Positions 30,396-39,297 of a stretch of DNA of 64,000 bases are shown one piece after another. Where the stretch lies: contig JAKLLE010000005.1 in NCBI GenBank assembly GCA_023150295.1, positions 18,560-82,559 of the forward strand, in the 5' to 3' direction. Made by a program: the position numbers and the translations under genes. Below the pieces are notes generated by a model, which saw only the letters and a list, made by a program, of their open reading frames with translations, was not told the DNA's origin and made no database searches. Each line of letters opens with the position of its first letter. Position 1 is the first letter of the stretch. The DNA comes from Giesbergeria sp. Its GTDB lineage: Bacteria; Pseudomonadota; Gammaproteobacteria; Burkholderiales; Burkholderiaceae_C.

Positions 30396-30854
30396 ATGAA
30401 TAACGCCCGATTTTTGACTTCTGTTGCTTTTGTGCTTGCCGCCGGTGCCACGAGCGTGCACGCACACGACGACGCCTACCTGGATACACAGCAGGCACCG
30501 AATGGCGGCCAGTTGCGCATGGCGGGTGTTTATCACCTGGAACTGGTGGTGGACAAATCAACCCCGCAGGCGGCTGACAAGCCCGTGGTGGTCTACGTCA
30601 CCGACCACGCGGGGCAAAAAGTGCCCACCCAAGGCGCCACCGGCAACGCCACCATCCTTGCCGCCAAGGGCAAGGCCAGCGTGGCACTGGTGCCCGACGG
30701 CGACAACCGCCTCAAGGGCACCGGGAACTATGCATCCACCCCCGACATGAAGGCCATCATCAGCTTCACGGCCAAGGGTCAGCCCCCGGAAACCGCGCGC
30801 TTTACCCCGCTGCTCAAAACCAAGGATGCGCATTCAGATCACAAAATGCACTGA
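30396..30854 (+). CDS. Secreted hypothetical protein of the copper/silver island
   Basis: MNNARFLTSVAFVLAAGATSVHAHDDAYLDTQQAPNGGQLRMAGVYHLELVVDK. Confidence 0.7.
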   Translation: MNNARFLTSVAFVLAAGATSVHAHDDAYLDTQQAPNGGQLRMAGVYHLELVVDKSTPQAADKPVVVYVTDHAGQKVPTQGATGNATILAAKGKASVALVPDGDNRLKGTGNYASTPDMKAIISFTAKGQPPETARFTPLLKTKDAHSDHKMH

Positions 30855-30907
30855 CACCTATGACACAACGAACGTCTTCATCCATTTGCCATTCGAGGAA
30901 AAGTACC

Positions 30908-31405
30908 ATGACCAAATCCACGGCAGTCTCCAACAAGACCTTCACAACGCTCGCTTTGACGGCAGCACTCGCCTTTGCCAGCACTTCGGCCTGGGCCACC
31001 AACCATGAGCCGGATCACTCGGCCCACCACCCCGGAGTTCCCTCCGCAACCCCTGCGCCCGACAGCGGCGCCACGGTGCCTCCCCAGGTCATGCAAAAAC
31101 AGATGCAGGCCATGAAGGCCATGCACGAAAAGATGATGAATGCCAAAACGCCCGAGGAACGCAGCGCGCTGATGGCCGAACACATGCAGACCATGCGGGA
31201 AGGCATGGGGATGATGCAGAAAATGGGGCAGTCCGGCGGCATGGGCGGCATGGGCGGTATGGGTGCATCCAAAGGCGGCAAAGCCATGGCGTGTGACATG
31301 CATGAATCGCACCGCATGATGGGCATGCGCATGGAAATGATGGAGTCCATGATGCAGATGATGATGGATCGCATGCAGTCACCCATGGCACCTGCGGCCG
31401 AGTAA
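30908..31405 (+). CDS. Secreted Met/His-rich protein, putative copper/silver binding
   Basis: MTKSTAVSNKTFTTLALTAALAFASTSAWA signal; MRMEMMESMMQMMMDRMQ, MGGMGGMG. Confidence 0.75.
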   Translation: MTKSTAVSNKTFTTLALTAALAFASTSAWATNHEPDHSAHHPGVPSATPAPDSGATVPPQVMQKQMQAMKAMHEKMMNAKTPEERSALMAEHMQTMREGMGMMQKMGQSGGMGGMGGMGASKGGKAMACDMHESHRMMGMRMEMMESMMQMMMDRMQSPMAPAAE

Positions 31406-31414
31406 GGGGTCAAC

Positions 31415-31687
31415 ATGAGCCACAACCACTCCCCTCATCAGATACCGGGACAGCACACCCAGAAAGATGGGAGCTTTTGGCGTTCCCGGTATTCCATCGG
31501 GCTCCTGGTGATCGGGGCTGTTGCTGGCTACTTTCTATGGACCGAACATCGCGCCCACCTGTCGCAATGGTGGCCCTACGCGATTTTGTTGCTTTGTCCG
31601 TTGATGCACGTTTTCATGCATGGCGGGCATGGCGGGAACGCGAATGGTGGGACATCGCAGCAGGACGACGACCAGCGCAGGAGCTAA
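31415..31687 (+). CDS. DUF2933-like small membrane protein
   Basis: RSRYSIGLLVIGAVAGYFLWTEHRAHLSQWWPYAILLLCPLMHVFMHGGHGG. Confidence 0.8.
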   Translation: MSHNHSPHQIPGQHTQKDGSFWRSRYSIGLLVIGAVAGYFLWTEHRAHLSQWWPYAILLLCPLMHVFMHGGHGGNANGGTSQQDDDQRRS

Positions 31688-31692
31688 AAACC

Positions 31693-32325
31693 ATGGATCA
31701 CTCAGCACCCTCCTACGGCCTGTGGCTGCTGGTGGCCATCAACGTCGCGGTCTTCGCCATGTTCGCCTTCAGCTTCTTCAAGCCGACCACCGCACGCGAC
31801 TGGCGCAGTTTTGGCGCGTTCACGGCATTTATCGTCGCGCTGTTTGTCGAGATGTACGGCTTTCCGCTGACCATCTACTTCATGGCAGGTTGGTTGGGAC
31901 AAAATTACCCGGAGGTTGACTTTTTGAGTCATGACGCCGGGCATCTTTTGGAGCTTTTGTTTGGCTGGGGTGGTGATCCCCATTGGGGCCCGTTCCACAT
32001 ACTGAGCTACCTGTTCATCGGCGGCGGATTCTGGATCCTGGCCGAAGCCTGGCCGACGCTATATGCGGCCCAGCGCCAAGGCCAGCTGGCGCAGTCAGGC
32101 CTTTACGCCAAGGTGCGCCACCCGCAGTACATCGGGTTCGTGCTGATCATGTTCGGTTTCCTGTTGCAATGGCCGACCATCCTCACCTTGTTGATGTTTC
32201 CTGTCCTCTTGTTCATGTACGGCCGCCTGGCATTGACCGAAGAGCGTGAGAGCGCTGCGCGTTTCGGTCTGGTCTGGCAAGAGTATGCGAGCCGCGTACC
32301 GCGTTTCGTTCCCCGGCTGGGCTGA
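31693..32325 (+). CDS. Isoprenylcysteine carboxyl methyltransferase-like membrane protein
   Basis: Multiple TM; AQSGLYAKVRHPQYIGFVLIMFGFLLQWPTILTLLMFPVLLFMYGRLALTEERESAARFGLVWQEY. Confidence 0.85.
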   Translation: MDHSAPSYGLWLLVAINVAVFAMFAFSFFKPTTARDWRSFGAFTAFIVALFVEMYGFPLTIYFMAGWLGQNYPEVDFLSHDAGHLLELLFGWGGDPHWGPFHILSYLFIGGGFWILAEAWPTLYAAQRQGQLAQSGLYAKVRHPQYIGFVLIMFGFLLQWPTILTLLMFPVLLFMYGRLALTEERESAARFGLVWQEYASRVPRFVPRLG

Positions 32326-32366
32326 CAAGTGACCGCAGCGGACTATTTCAACTGTCGAGGTAAACC

Positions 32367-32645
32367 ATGACTTCCACCGATCTGGTCATTTCGGGCATGA
32401 CTTGCCCCATGTGCACGGCGCGTGTCACGCAAGCCTTGTGTACCGTCGCCGGAGTGCAAACTGTCGACGTCGATTGGAAGACGGGCATTGCACACGTCAA
32501 GGGCGACGCAACCATGGAGCCGCTTTCAGACGATCTTTTGGTTCTTGCACTGGAAGAAGCGGGATACCCAGCCCGCATCTTGCGTCCGGGCGCGCCCCAA
32601 CCGCCCACCGCCGCAGTCAAGTCTGGATGCTGTTGCAAGCGCTGA
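32367..32645 (+). CDS. Heavy-metal-associated (HMA) domain protein
   Basis: MTSTDLVISGMTCPMCTARVTQALCTVAGVQTVDVDWKTGIAHV...; GMTCxxC and C-terminal SGCCCKR. Confidence 0.9.
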   Translation: MTSTDLVISGMTCPMCTARVTQALCTVAGVQTVDVDWKTGIAHVKGDATMEPLSDDLLVLALEEAGYPARILRPGAPQPPTAAVKSGCCCKR

Positions 32646-32646
32646 C

Positions 32647-33153
32647 ATGACCGGCACCCTCATGAAAAAAATCGGTTGGAAACTGGGCCTGGGCGGACTC
32701 CTGGCGGTATTCCTGATGGCCGCAGGCACGTCTCTGCTGGGTTCACGGAGTCAATCGATGCCGGATCAATTGCGCGCCAATGATCCGCATGTCGTGAATG
32801 TGGGTGCCGGCCTGTACACCCAGCATTGCGCCGCGTGCCACGGAGCCCGTGGTGAAGGGCAGCCAAACTGGCGCGAGCATGGCCCCGATGGCCGCCTACC
32901 TGCCCCGCCGCATGACGAAAGCGGTCACACCTGGCACCACCCGGACGCACAACTCTTCGCCATCACCAAATATGGGCTGGCGAAATTGATTCAGCAGCCT
33001 GACTACCAGACCAACATGCCTGTTTACGACGGTGTGTTGAGTGACTCCGAAATCAATGCCGTGCTTTCATGGATCAAGGCACAGTGGCCCAAGGAGATTC
33101 AAGCACGGCACGACCAGGTCAACGCGCAGTACCAAAAGTCGCTTGAGCACTGA
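32647..33153 (+). CDS. c-type cytochrome
   Basis: N-terminal TM anchor; GAGLYTQHCAACHGARGEGQ (CxxCH); TNMPVYDGVLSDSEINAVLSWIKAQWP. Confidence 0.9.
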   Translation: MTGTLMKKIGWKLGLGGLLAVFLMAAGTSLLGSRSQSMPDQLRANDPHVVNVGAGLYTQHCAACHGARGEGQPNWREHGPDGRLPAPPHDESGHTWHHPDAQLFAITKYGLAKLIQQPDYQTNMPVYDGVLSDSEINAVLSWIKAQWPKEIQARHDQVNAQYQKSLEH

Positions 33154-33205
33154 GCCAGCGCCTCTGGCCCATTCGCAGCACTTTTCTGTCGACAGAAAAA
33201 GATAG

Positions 33206-33227
33206 GCCCGATGCACAAGCATCGGGC
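33206..33227 (-). terminator. Terminator for the minus-strand gene 33248..33550
   Basis: GCCCGATGC-acaa-GCATCGGGC hairpin; minus-strand reading continues CCTATCTTTTTC. Confidence 0.65.
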
Positions 33228-33247
33228 TGAAAGGGGAAATGAAGCGA

Positions 33248-33550
33248 TTAGTTGATGTAAAGGTTCTTCAGCTGTCCGTTCTTGTCATCCAGCACCTGCT
33301 GGCGAGATTGGCTGGTTTGAGCACCCGTATTGGTCTTATCCACGATTTCTGGCGTCATCGAATCACCATGCAGCATCTTGGCATGGACGTTCGGATCGAC
33401 TCGACTCTTGGCCGTGTTTTGGCCAATGTGCTCAGGCGTGAAATGAACAATATCGCCGTTCCCTTGGTGCCAGGCGGAAGTGGCCTGAGACAAGCCAGAC
33501 AAAGTGACAAGGGCAATGGCGAGAGAGAGCTTTACAGTTTTGGTGGTCAT
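33248..33550 (-). CDS. Small secreted hypothetical protein
   Basis: MTTKTVKLSLAIALVTLSGLSQATSAWHQGNGDIVHFTPEHIGQNTAKSRVDPNVHAKMLHGDSMTPEIVDKTNTG. Confidence 0.7.
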   Translation of the reverse strand: MTTKTVKLSLAIALVTLSGLSQATSAWHQGNGDIVHFTPEHIGQNTAKSRVDPNVHAKMLHGDSMTPEIVDKTNTGAQTSQSRQQVLDDKNGQLKNLYIN

Positions 33551-33711
33551 TTTGAAGTCCTTGCAATGAAAAGTGAGGCTGGATTTCCTGCCTGTGCGAA
33601 GAGCACGAGTGAACTGTAAGAAGCCGCCACCCACAGGACGCTGACCACCACATTACGTTTTGTTCATTTCGAACCCTGTGCATTCCACTTGGTGGATGCG
33701 CACCGTCCGCC

Positions 33712-33742
33712 TTGACTTTGCCACCGTGACAGGGTTCATCAT
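33712..33742 (+). promoter_or_regulatory. Candidate MerR/CueR-type promoter of the P-type ATPase
   Basis: TTGACT -35, CTTTGCCA-CCG-TGACAGGG dyad, long spacer to CATCAT. Confidence 0.4.
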
Positions 33743-33767
33743 GAAATCGAGTCAGGAGCCATCCACC

Positions 33768-36269
33768 ATGCAAGCGAACACATCCATTGTTTACACCTGC
33801 CCCATGCACCCTGAGGTTCGTCAGGATCACCCGGGGCGCTGTCCAAAGTGCAACATGCATTTGGTGCCCGAGGGCGAGGTGTCCCATGGGCACCCGCATG
33901 CCCATCGCAGCCATTCCATGCACCCTTCGGTGCCTGTGCCTGCAAACCCACCAGGCACCACACAGCCGGGGCCGGGCGGCACGATCTACACCTGCCCCAT
34001 GCACCCCGAGGTTCGTCAGGATCACCCGGGGCGCTGTCCAAAGTGCGGCATGCATTTGGTGCCTGAGAGCGAGGTGTCCCATGGGCACTCCCATGAACAC
34101 GTCAGCCACTCCGCGCAACCAGCGGCGCCTGCGCCTGCAAACGCACCAGGCACCACGCCGCCAGAGCCGGGCAGCACGATCTACACCTGCCCCATGCACC
34201 CCGAGGTGCGCCAGGACCACCCCGGCACTTGTCCCAAGTGCGGCATGACGCTGGAGCCCATCATTCCCCTCGACGAGGAAGACAACCACGAACTGCTGGA
34301 CTTCCAGCGTCGCTTCTGGTGGACGCTGCCGCTCACGGTCATCGTGACCATTCTTGCGATGTTCGGCCACCGCCTCGGATGGTTTGACATGCAGGTGCAG
34401 ACATGGGTTGAACTGGCATTGTCGTTACCCGTCGTGTTGTGGACGGGCTGGCCTTTCTTCGCGCGGGGCTGGCAGTCTCTCCTCCATCGCAGTCCCAACA
34501 TGTGGACCTTGATCGGTCTGGGCACAGGCGCGGCTTTCCTCTACAGCCTGGTAGCTACCCTGGCGCCGGACGTATTCCCGGACTCGTTCGTCTCCATGGG
34601 GCGGGTGGCGGTCTACTATGAGGCGGCGGTGGTCATCATTTCGCTGACCATGCTGGGCCAGATCATCGAACTGAAGGCGCGTTCGCAAACCTCTGCGGCG
34701 ATCAAGGCGCTCCTGGGCCTGGCACCCAAGACCGCCCGCCGCATCAACGTGGATGGCAGCGAAGAGGATGTGCCGCTGAACCATGTTCATGTGGGAGATC
34801 TGCTGCGGGTCCGCCCCGGCGAGAAAGTGCCTGTCGACGGTGTGGTTGTCGAGGGCAGCAGCGCTGTCGATGAATCGATGCTGACCGGAGAACCTGTGCC
34901 AGTGACCAAACGCATAGGCGACAAGGTGATCGGCGCCACGCTGAACACTGGTGGCGCCTTGGTGATGCGCTCCGAGAAGGTCGGCGCGGCCACCATGCTG
35001 TCGCAGATCGTTCAGATGGTCGCCAATGCGCAGCGCTCGAAGGCGCCCATGCAGCGTATGGCCGATGTGGTGGCCGGAAAGTTTGTGGTCGTGGTGGTTC
35101 TCATCGCAGTTGCCACGTTCCTGGTTTGGGGGCTGTTCGGCCCGGAGCCCAGCTGGGTTTTTGGGCTGATCAACGCAGTGGCCGTGCTGATCATTGCCTG
35201 CCCCTGTGCGCTGGGCCTGGCTACGCCCATGTCGGTGATGGTGGCTACGGGTCGGGCAGCAACACAGGGCGTGCTGTTCCGAGATGCGGGGGCCATCGAG
35301 AAAATGCGCGAAGTCGATACCTTGATTGTGGACAAGACCGGCACCCTGACCGAAGGCAAACCCGCTTTTGAAAAAGCGGTTGCTGCTCCCGGCCACACCC
35401 CCGACGAAGTGTTGCAGCTGGCTGCCAGCCTGGACCAGGGCAGCGAACATCCGCTGGCCGATGCCATCGTCAATGCCGCTCGCGCACAAGGGCTGGTGCT
35501 GACCAAACCCGATGCGTTTGAATCAGGCAGCGGCATCGGCGTACGCGGCACGATCGATGGCAAGCGCCTGGTTTTGGGCAACTCCGCGTTGATGGAACAG
35601 GAGGGAGTCGCCATCGATGCACTCAGGAGCGACGGCGAGCGCTTGCGCAGCGAAGGCGCCAGTGTGATGCACCTGGCCGTGGATGGCCAACTGGCAGGCA
35701 TCCTGGCCGTGACCGACCCGATCAAGGCGACAACGCTGGAGGCCATCCGAACTTTGCACGCCAGCGGTTTGCGCATTGTCATGGCGACGGGTGATGGCCT
35801 GACCACGGCGAAGGCTGTGGGCGCAAGGCTGGGCATCGACGAAGTGCATGGCGAAGTCAAGCCAGCCGACAAGCTAGCGCTGGTGGAAAAACTCCAGAAG
35901 GAAGGCCACATTGTTGCCATGGCCGGTGATGGCATCAATGACGCGCCAGCGCTGGCCAAAGCCGATGTCGGTGTGGCCATGGGCACCGGTACCGATGTGG
36001 CCATGAACAGCGGCCAGGTCACACTGGTGAAAGGCGATTTGCGCGGCATCACTGCGGCGCGCGACATCTCCATCGACACCGTCCGAAACATGCGCCAGAA
36101 CCTGATGTTCGCCTTTATCTACAACGGCCTGGGTGTGCCTATCGCGGCCGGCGTTCTGTATCCGTTCACCGGGTGGCTGCTGTCCCCCATGATCGCGGCG
36201 CTGGCAATGAGCCTTAGTTCGGCGTCGGTGATATTCAACGCGCTGCGCCTGCGCCAAGGTCACCAATAA
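33768..36269 (+). CDS. copA: Copper/heavy-metal P-type ATPase with three N-terminal YTCPMHP metal-binding segments
   Basis: Three copies of [63 protein letters not shown]. Start 33768 preferred over 33660/33741 (AGGAG spacing and promoter position). Confidence 0.93.
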   Translation: MQANTSIVYTCPMHPEVRQDHPGRCPKCNMHLVPEGEVSHGHPHAHRSHSMHPSVPVPANPPGTTQPGPGGTIYTCPMHPEVRQDHPGRCPKCGMHLVPESEVSHGHSHEHVSHSAQPAAPAPANAPGTTPPEPGSTIYTCPMHPEVRQDHPGTCPKCGMTLEPIIPLDEEDNHELLDFQRRFWWTLPLTVIVTILAMFGHRLGWFDMQVQTWVELALSLPVVLWTGWPFFARGWQSLLHRSPNMWTLIGLGTGAAFLYSLVATLAPDVFPDSFVSMGRVAVYYEAAVVIISLTMLGQIIELKARSQTSAAIKALLGLAPKTARRINVDGSEEDVPLNHVHVGDLLRVRPGEKVPVDGVVVEGSSAVDESMLTGEPVPVTKRIGDKVIGATLNTGGALVMRSEKVGAATMLSQIVQMVANAQRSKAPMQRMADVVAGKFVVVVVLIAVATFLVWGLFGPEPSWVFGLINAVAVLIIACPCALGLATPMSVMVATGRAATQGVLFRDAGAIEKMREVDTLIVDKTGTLTEGKPAFEKAVAAPGHTPDEVLQLAASLDQGSEHPLADAIVNAARAQGLVLTKPDAFESGSGIGVRGTIDGKRLVLGNSALMEQEGVAIDALRSDGERLRSEGASVMHLAVDGQLAGILAVTDPIKATTLEAIRTLHASGLRIVMATGDGLTTAKAVGARLGIDEVHGEVKPADKLALVEKLQKEGHIVAMAGDGINDAPALAKADVGVAMGTGTDVAMNSGQVTLVKGDLRGITAARDISIDTVRNMRQNLMFAFIYNGLGVPIAAGVLYPFTGWLLSPMIAALAMSLSSASVIFNALRLRQGHQ

Positions 36270-36381
36270 CGGGGACTACCCTATCAAGCCTTGGATAACA
36301 CCCAAAAAATATACTGCTGTAACAGAACGATTCTGCTTCTAGAATTTGGAGGCGCAAGTTTCTGCGCGAAAGAGGCCTCCT

Positions 36382-37344
36382 ATGAAATCCGTTCAAAAAG
36401 AAATCGACGAGCGCACCAACCTCACCAGTTCCAACAAGTTTGAACTGCTGCTGTTTCGCCTGGGCACCGACGACGCGCTGGGCCAGTCCGAGCTTTTCGG
36501 CATCAACGTGTTCAAGATCCGCGAGATCGTGGCCATGCCGACCATCACCCCCATCGTGGGCGCCATGGCCCATTCGCTGGGCGTGGTCAACCTGCGCGGC
36601 CAGGTCATCCCGGTGCTGGATCTGCCCGCCATCGTGGGCTGCAAGCCCACCACGGGCCTGAACATCATGCTGGTGACCGAGTACGCACGCACCACCCAGG
36701 CGTTTGCCGTGGAGTCGGTGGAAGACATCGCGCGCCTGGACTGGAACCAGGTGATCTCGGCCGAATCGAGCGGTGCGGGCCACAACCTCGTCACCAGCAT
36801 TGCACGGCTGGACGGCAACACCGACGGCACGCGCCTGGCGCAGGTGCTGGACGTGGAGGCTATTTTGCAAATGGTCTCGCCCGATGAAGACAAACACCAG
36901 GTCGACCCGCAGAAGGTTGGCCCCAAGCTCAAGCTCAAGCCCGGCACCATCATCCTGGCCGCCGACGATTCCTTTGTGGCGCGCTCGCTCATCGAGCAGG
37001 AGCTCAAAGCCCTGCAGGCGCCCTATGAAATGGTCAAGTCCGGCAAGGAGGCCTGGGAGCGTCTCAACGCCCTGGCCCGCACGGCCGAGGCCGAGGGCCT
37101 GAACATCACGGACAAGGTCTGCATGGTGCTGACCGACCTGGAAATGCCCGAGATGGACGGCTTCACCCTTACGCGCAACATCAAGCAGGACGCCCGCCTG
37201 AGCGACCTGCCGGTGGTGATCCACTCGTCCCTGTCAGGCTCGGCCAACGAAGACCATGTGCGCAGCGTGGGCGCCAATGGCTACGTGGCCAAGTTTGTGG
37301 CCGAAGACCTGGCCAACACGATTCGCAGCGTGTTGCCGAAGTAA
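36382..37344 (+). CDS. cheV: Chemotaxis protein CheV (CheW-REC)
   Basis: FELLLFRLGTDDALGQSELFGINVFKIREIVAMPTITPIVGA...; C-terminal receiver ILAADDSFVARSLIEQ...VLTDLEMPEMDGF. Confidence 0.93.
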   Translation: MKSVQKEIDERTNLTSSNKFELLLFRLGTDDALGQSELFGINVFKIREIVAMPTITPIVGAMAHSLGVVNLRGQVIPVLDLPAIVGCKPTTGLNIMLVTEYARTTQAFAVESVEDIARLDWNQVISAESSGAGHNLVTSIARLDGNTDGTRLAQVLDVEAILQMVSPDEDKHQVDPQKVGPKLKLKPGTIILAADDSFVARSLIEQELKALQAPYEMVKSGKEAWERLNALARTAEAEGLNITDKVCMVLTDLEMPEMDGFTLTRNIKQDARLSDLPVVIHSSLSGSANEDHVRSVGANGYVAKFVAEDLANTIRSVLPK

Positions 37345-37533
37345 GGAACACCCCCCTGTGGCGCCTGCGGCGCCTTCCCCCCTCTCTGCTTCGCTTCGCT
37401 TGCGGAGGGGAGACGCTCCCGGCGCCCGAACTTCACGATACTGGCGGCCCTTGCGCGGGATCCCTGGTGTTGTGCAGCGCCTCTTTCTTCAGACATGCCA
37501 ATGAGCAGGCATGTCAGGTTCGTTCACACCTTC

Positions 37534-37842
37534 TCACGCGAAGGCGTCAACCAGGCGGCCTACGGTGGCGGGGGTGGGGTTGAAGCGGCTTTGTTGTTGC
37601 AGGCCGGTTTCCAGGCCTGCCAGGGTGCGCTGGGCGGTGTCGGAGCGGCGGTTGGCGGTGTCGGCCTGGCGCGTCAGGCCGTCGGCGCGGGTCTGTTCCT
37701 GGTCTGCGCTGCGCTGCGCCTGCTCGGCGCTTTGTTCCAGGGTGCGTGCCGTGCGCTGGGCCTGGTCGGCCTCGCGGCGGGCGGCCTGCACCTTGAACTG
37801 TGCCTGCGCGGGTACCGCTGCGTTGCTGCCGATGGAGAGCAT
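37534..37842 (-). CDS. Small Gln/Ala-rich coiled-coil hypothetical protein
   Basis: MLSIGSNAAVPAQAQFKVQAARREADQAQRTARTLEQSAEQAQRSADQEQTRADGLTRQADTANRR. Confidence 0.55.
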   Translation of the reverse strand: MLSIGSNAAVPAQAQFKVQAARREADQAQRTARTLEQSAEQAQRSADQEQTRADGLTRQADTANRRSDTAQRTLAGLETGLQQQSRFNPTPATVGRLVDAFA

Positions 37843-37859
37843 GACGGTCTCCCCCTGCC

Positions 37860-38159
37860 TCACTCGGACAGGTAGGCGCGGCGCACCTGGGCGTTGAGCT
37901 GGGAGCGCTGCTCGCTGCTGGCGCGTTCCGCCTCTGCGACCGTGTCCGGTGCGTTGGACGCAGGCGCTTGTTGTGCCTGCTGTGCCAGCGCCTGGGCGCG
38001 GGGGCTCAGGGTGACGGTGGTTTCGTTGTCGGGCTCGGCAGCGGGCTCGTTCTGCGCAGTGGCGTTGCGGTTGTAGGCCGCGCTGGCGCCGGTGGCCGCC
38101 ACGGCCTGGGGTGCGGCAAAGCGGTTGTCGGCTTGCGGGTTGCGTGCGATGGCGTCCAT
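37860..38159 (-). CDS. Small hypothetical protein paired with 37534..37842
   Basis: MDAIARNPQADNRFAAPQAVAATGASAAYNRNATAQNEPAAEPDNETTVTLSPRAQALAQQAQ. Confidence 0.55.
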   Translation of the reverse strand: MDAIARNPQADNRFAAPQAVAATGASAAYNRNATAQNEPAAEPDNETTVTLSPRAQALAQQAQQAPASNAPDTVAEAERASSEQRSQLNAQVRRAYLSE

Positions 38160-38248
38160 GGTGGGCCTCCAGAGGGCTGCAATAGCGTCCATCGTCCTGC
38201 AATTGCCGCCAAATGTAAAGGGCGCAGCACGACATCAACCCCCTGCAT

Positions 38249-38304
38249 TTGCTATTATTTTTATAGCTGCCAGCGTTTATCTGTAGTGCGCAAAGTGCCA
38301 AAAA
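38249..38304 (+). repeat. Dispersed double-hairpin element, copy 5 (decayed second stem)
   Basis: TTGCTATTATTTTTATAGCTGCCAGCGTTTATCTGTAGTGCGCAAAGTGCCAAAAAC. Confidence 0.6.
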
Positions 38305-38307
38305 CAC

Positions 38308-39264
38308 TCATAAAAAAGCACGAATGCGCTGGTCATCAAGCTGGGCCACTGTCTCGCGCCCCAGGGCCGTGAGGGTGAGCGCCGCCGAGCGCGTGGCAAT
38401 GTCGATGCCCAGGCCTGCACGGGCGGGCCAGGGGGCGTCGACGCGCATGTAGCGGTCTTCCAGGCGGTCTTCCATCACGGCGACCACGTGCTGTTGCTGC
38501 ACGGAGATCATGGTCAGAATAAGGCGCCCGTCGTTGAGCCAGCCCACGGCGCCTGCGTCGGCCTCGATCTGGTCGGCAGGCCGGTAGCCCATGGCCGCGG
38601 TGCCCACCGACAACATGCGCACGCGCGAGGGTTTGGCGCCCATGAACAGCTCGGCCTCGTGCAGCGCCACCTGGTCGGGCGCCATGGCAAACAGGCCGCC
38701 GTCGGCGTACAGGGTGTGGCCGATCTGCACGCTGGGGAAGTAGGCCGGCGCCGCGCTGGTGGCCATGGCCACATCGACAGCGCGCACGTCCTCGTCGCCC
38801 AGCGAGGTGTCGGCGTGCGGGGTTTTGAAGACCTTGGTGGCGCAGCGCGACACATCCACCGCCGGGATGACCACCGCGTGCAGCGCGTCGCCCAGCGTGC
38901 GCTCGCCCAGGTGGCGCATGAGTTCCTGGCGCAAGGTGTCGCCCGTGTACTTGGGGCCCAGCACCGAGCGCGTCAGGTCCAGCAGGCGGGTGACGGCGCC
39001 GCTGGGCAGCTTACGCGCCGAGAAGATATCTTCGCCCTTTTCCACAAACAGCTTGACGATCTGGGCCATGGGCACTTCATAGGCCAGCGCCAGCGCCAAC
39101 AGGCCGCCCACCGAGGTGCCTGCGATCAGGTCAAAGCGCCGCCCCAGGGGTTCGCGCACGCGTTCTTCCAGGTCGGCCAGTACCACGGCGGTGTACAGCC
39201 CCAGGTAGCCACCGCCGCTGAGCGAGAGGATGCGAAATTCAGACGTTGCGTTCTTGGTGGCCAT
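38308..39264 (-). CDS. Patatin-like phospholipase
   Basis: FRILSLSGGGYLGLYTAVVLADLEERV; GTSVGG nucleophile elbow; YADGGLFAMAP catalytic DGG. Confidence 0.9.
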   Translation of the reverse strand: MATKNATSEFRILSLSGGGYLGLYTAVVLADLEERVREPLGRRFDLIAGTSVGGLLALALAYEVPMAQIVKLFVEKGEDIFSARKLPSGAVTRLLDLTRSVLGPKYTGDTLRQELMRHLGERTLGDALHAVVIPAVDVSRCATKVFKTPHADTSLGDEDVRAVDVAMATSAAPAYFPSVQIGHTLYADGGLFAMAPDQVALHEAELFMGAKPSRVRMLSVGTAAMGYRPADQIEADAGAVGWLNDGRLILTMISVQQQHVVAVMEDRLEDRYMRVDAPWPARAGLGIDIATRSAALTLTALGRETVAQLDDQRIRAFL

Positions 39265-39297
39265 GGAACAATCAAAGAAAGAAAACAGCGCGCGCCT

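Noticed and set aside
28003-30561. 852-aa minus-strand ORF
   Set aside because: Shadow of the RND permease; no recognisable motifs.
37492-37515. GACATGCC-aatgagca-GGCATGTC hairpin as a terminator
   Set aside because: Perfect 8-bp stem but no T-run on either strand; function not supported.
38308-39264. CBASS anti-phage operon
   Set aside because: Only a patatin is present; no CD-NTase or accessory genes in the flanks.
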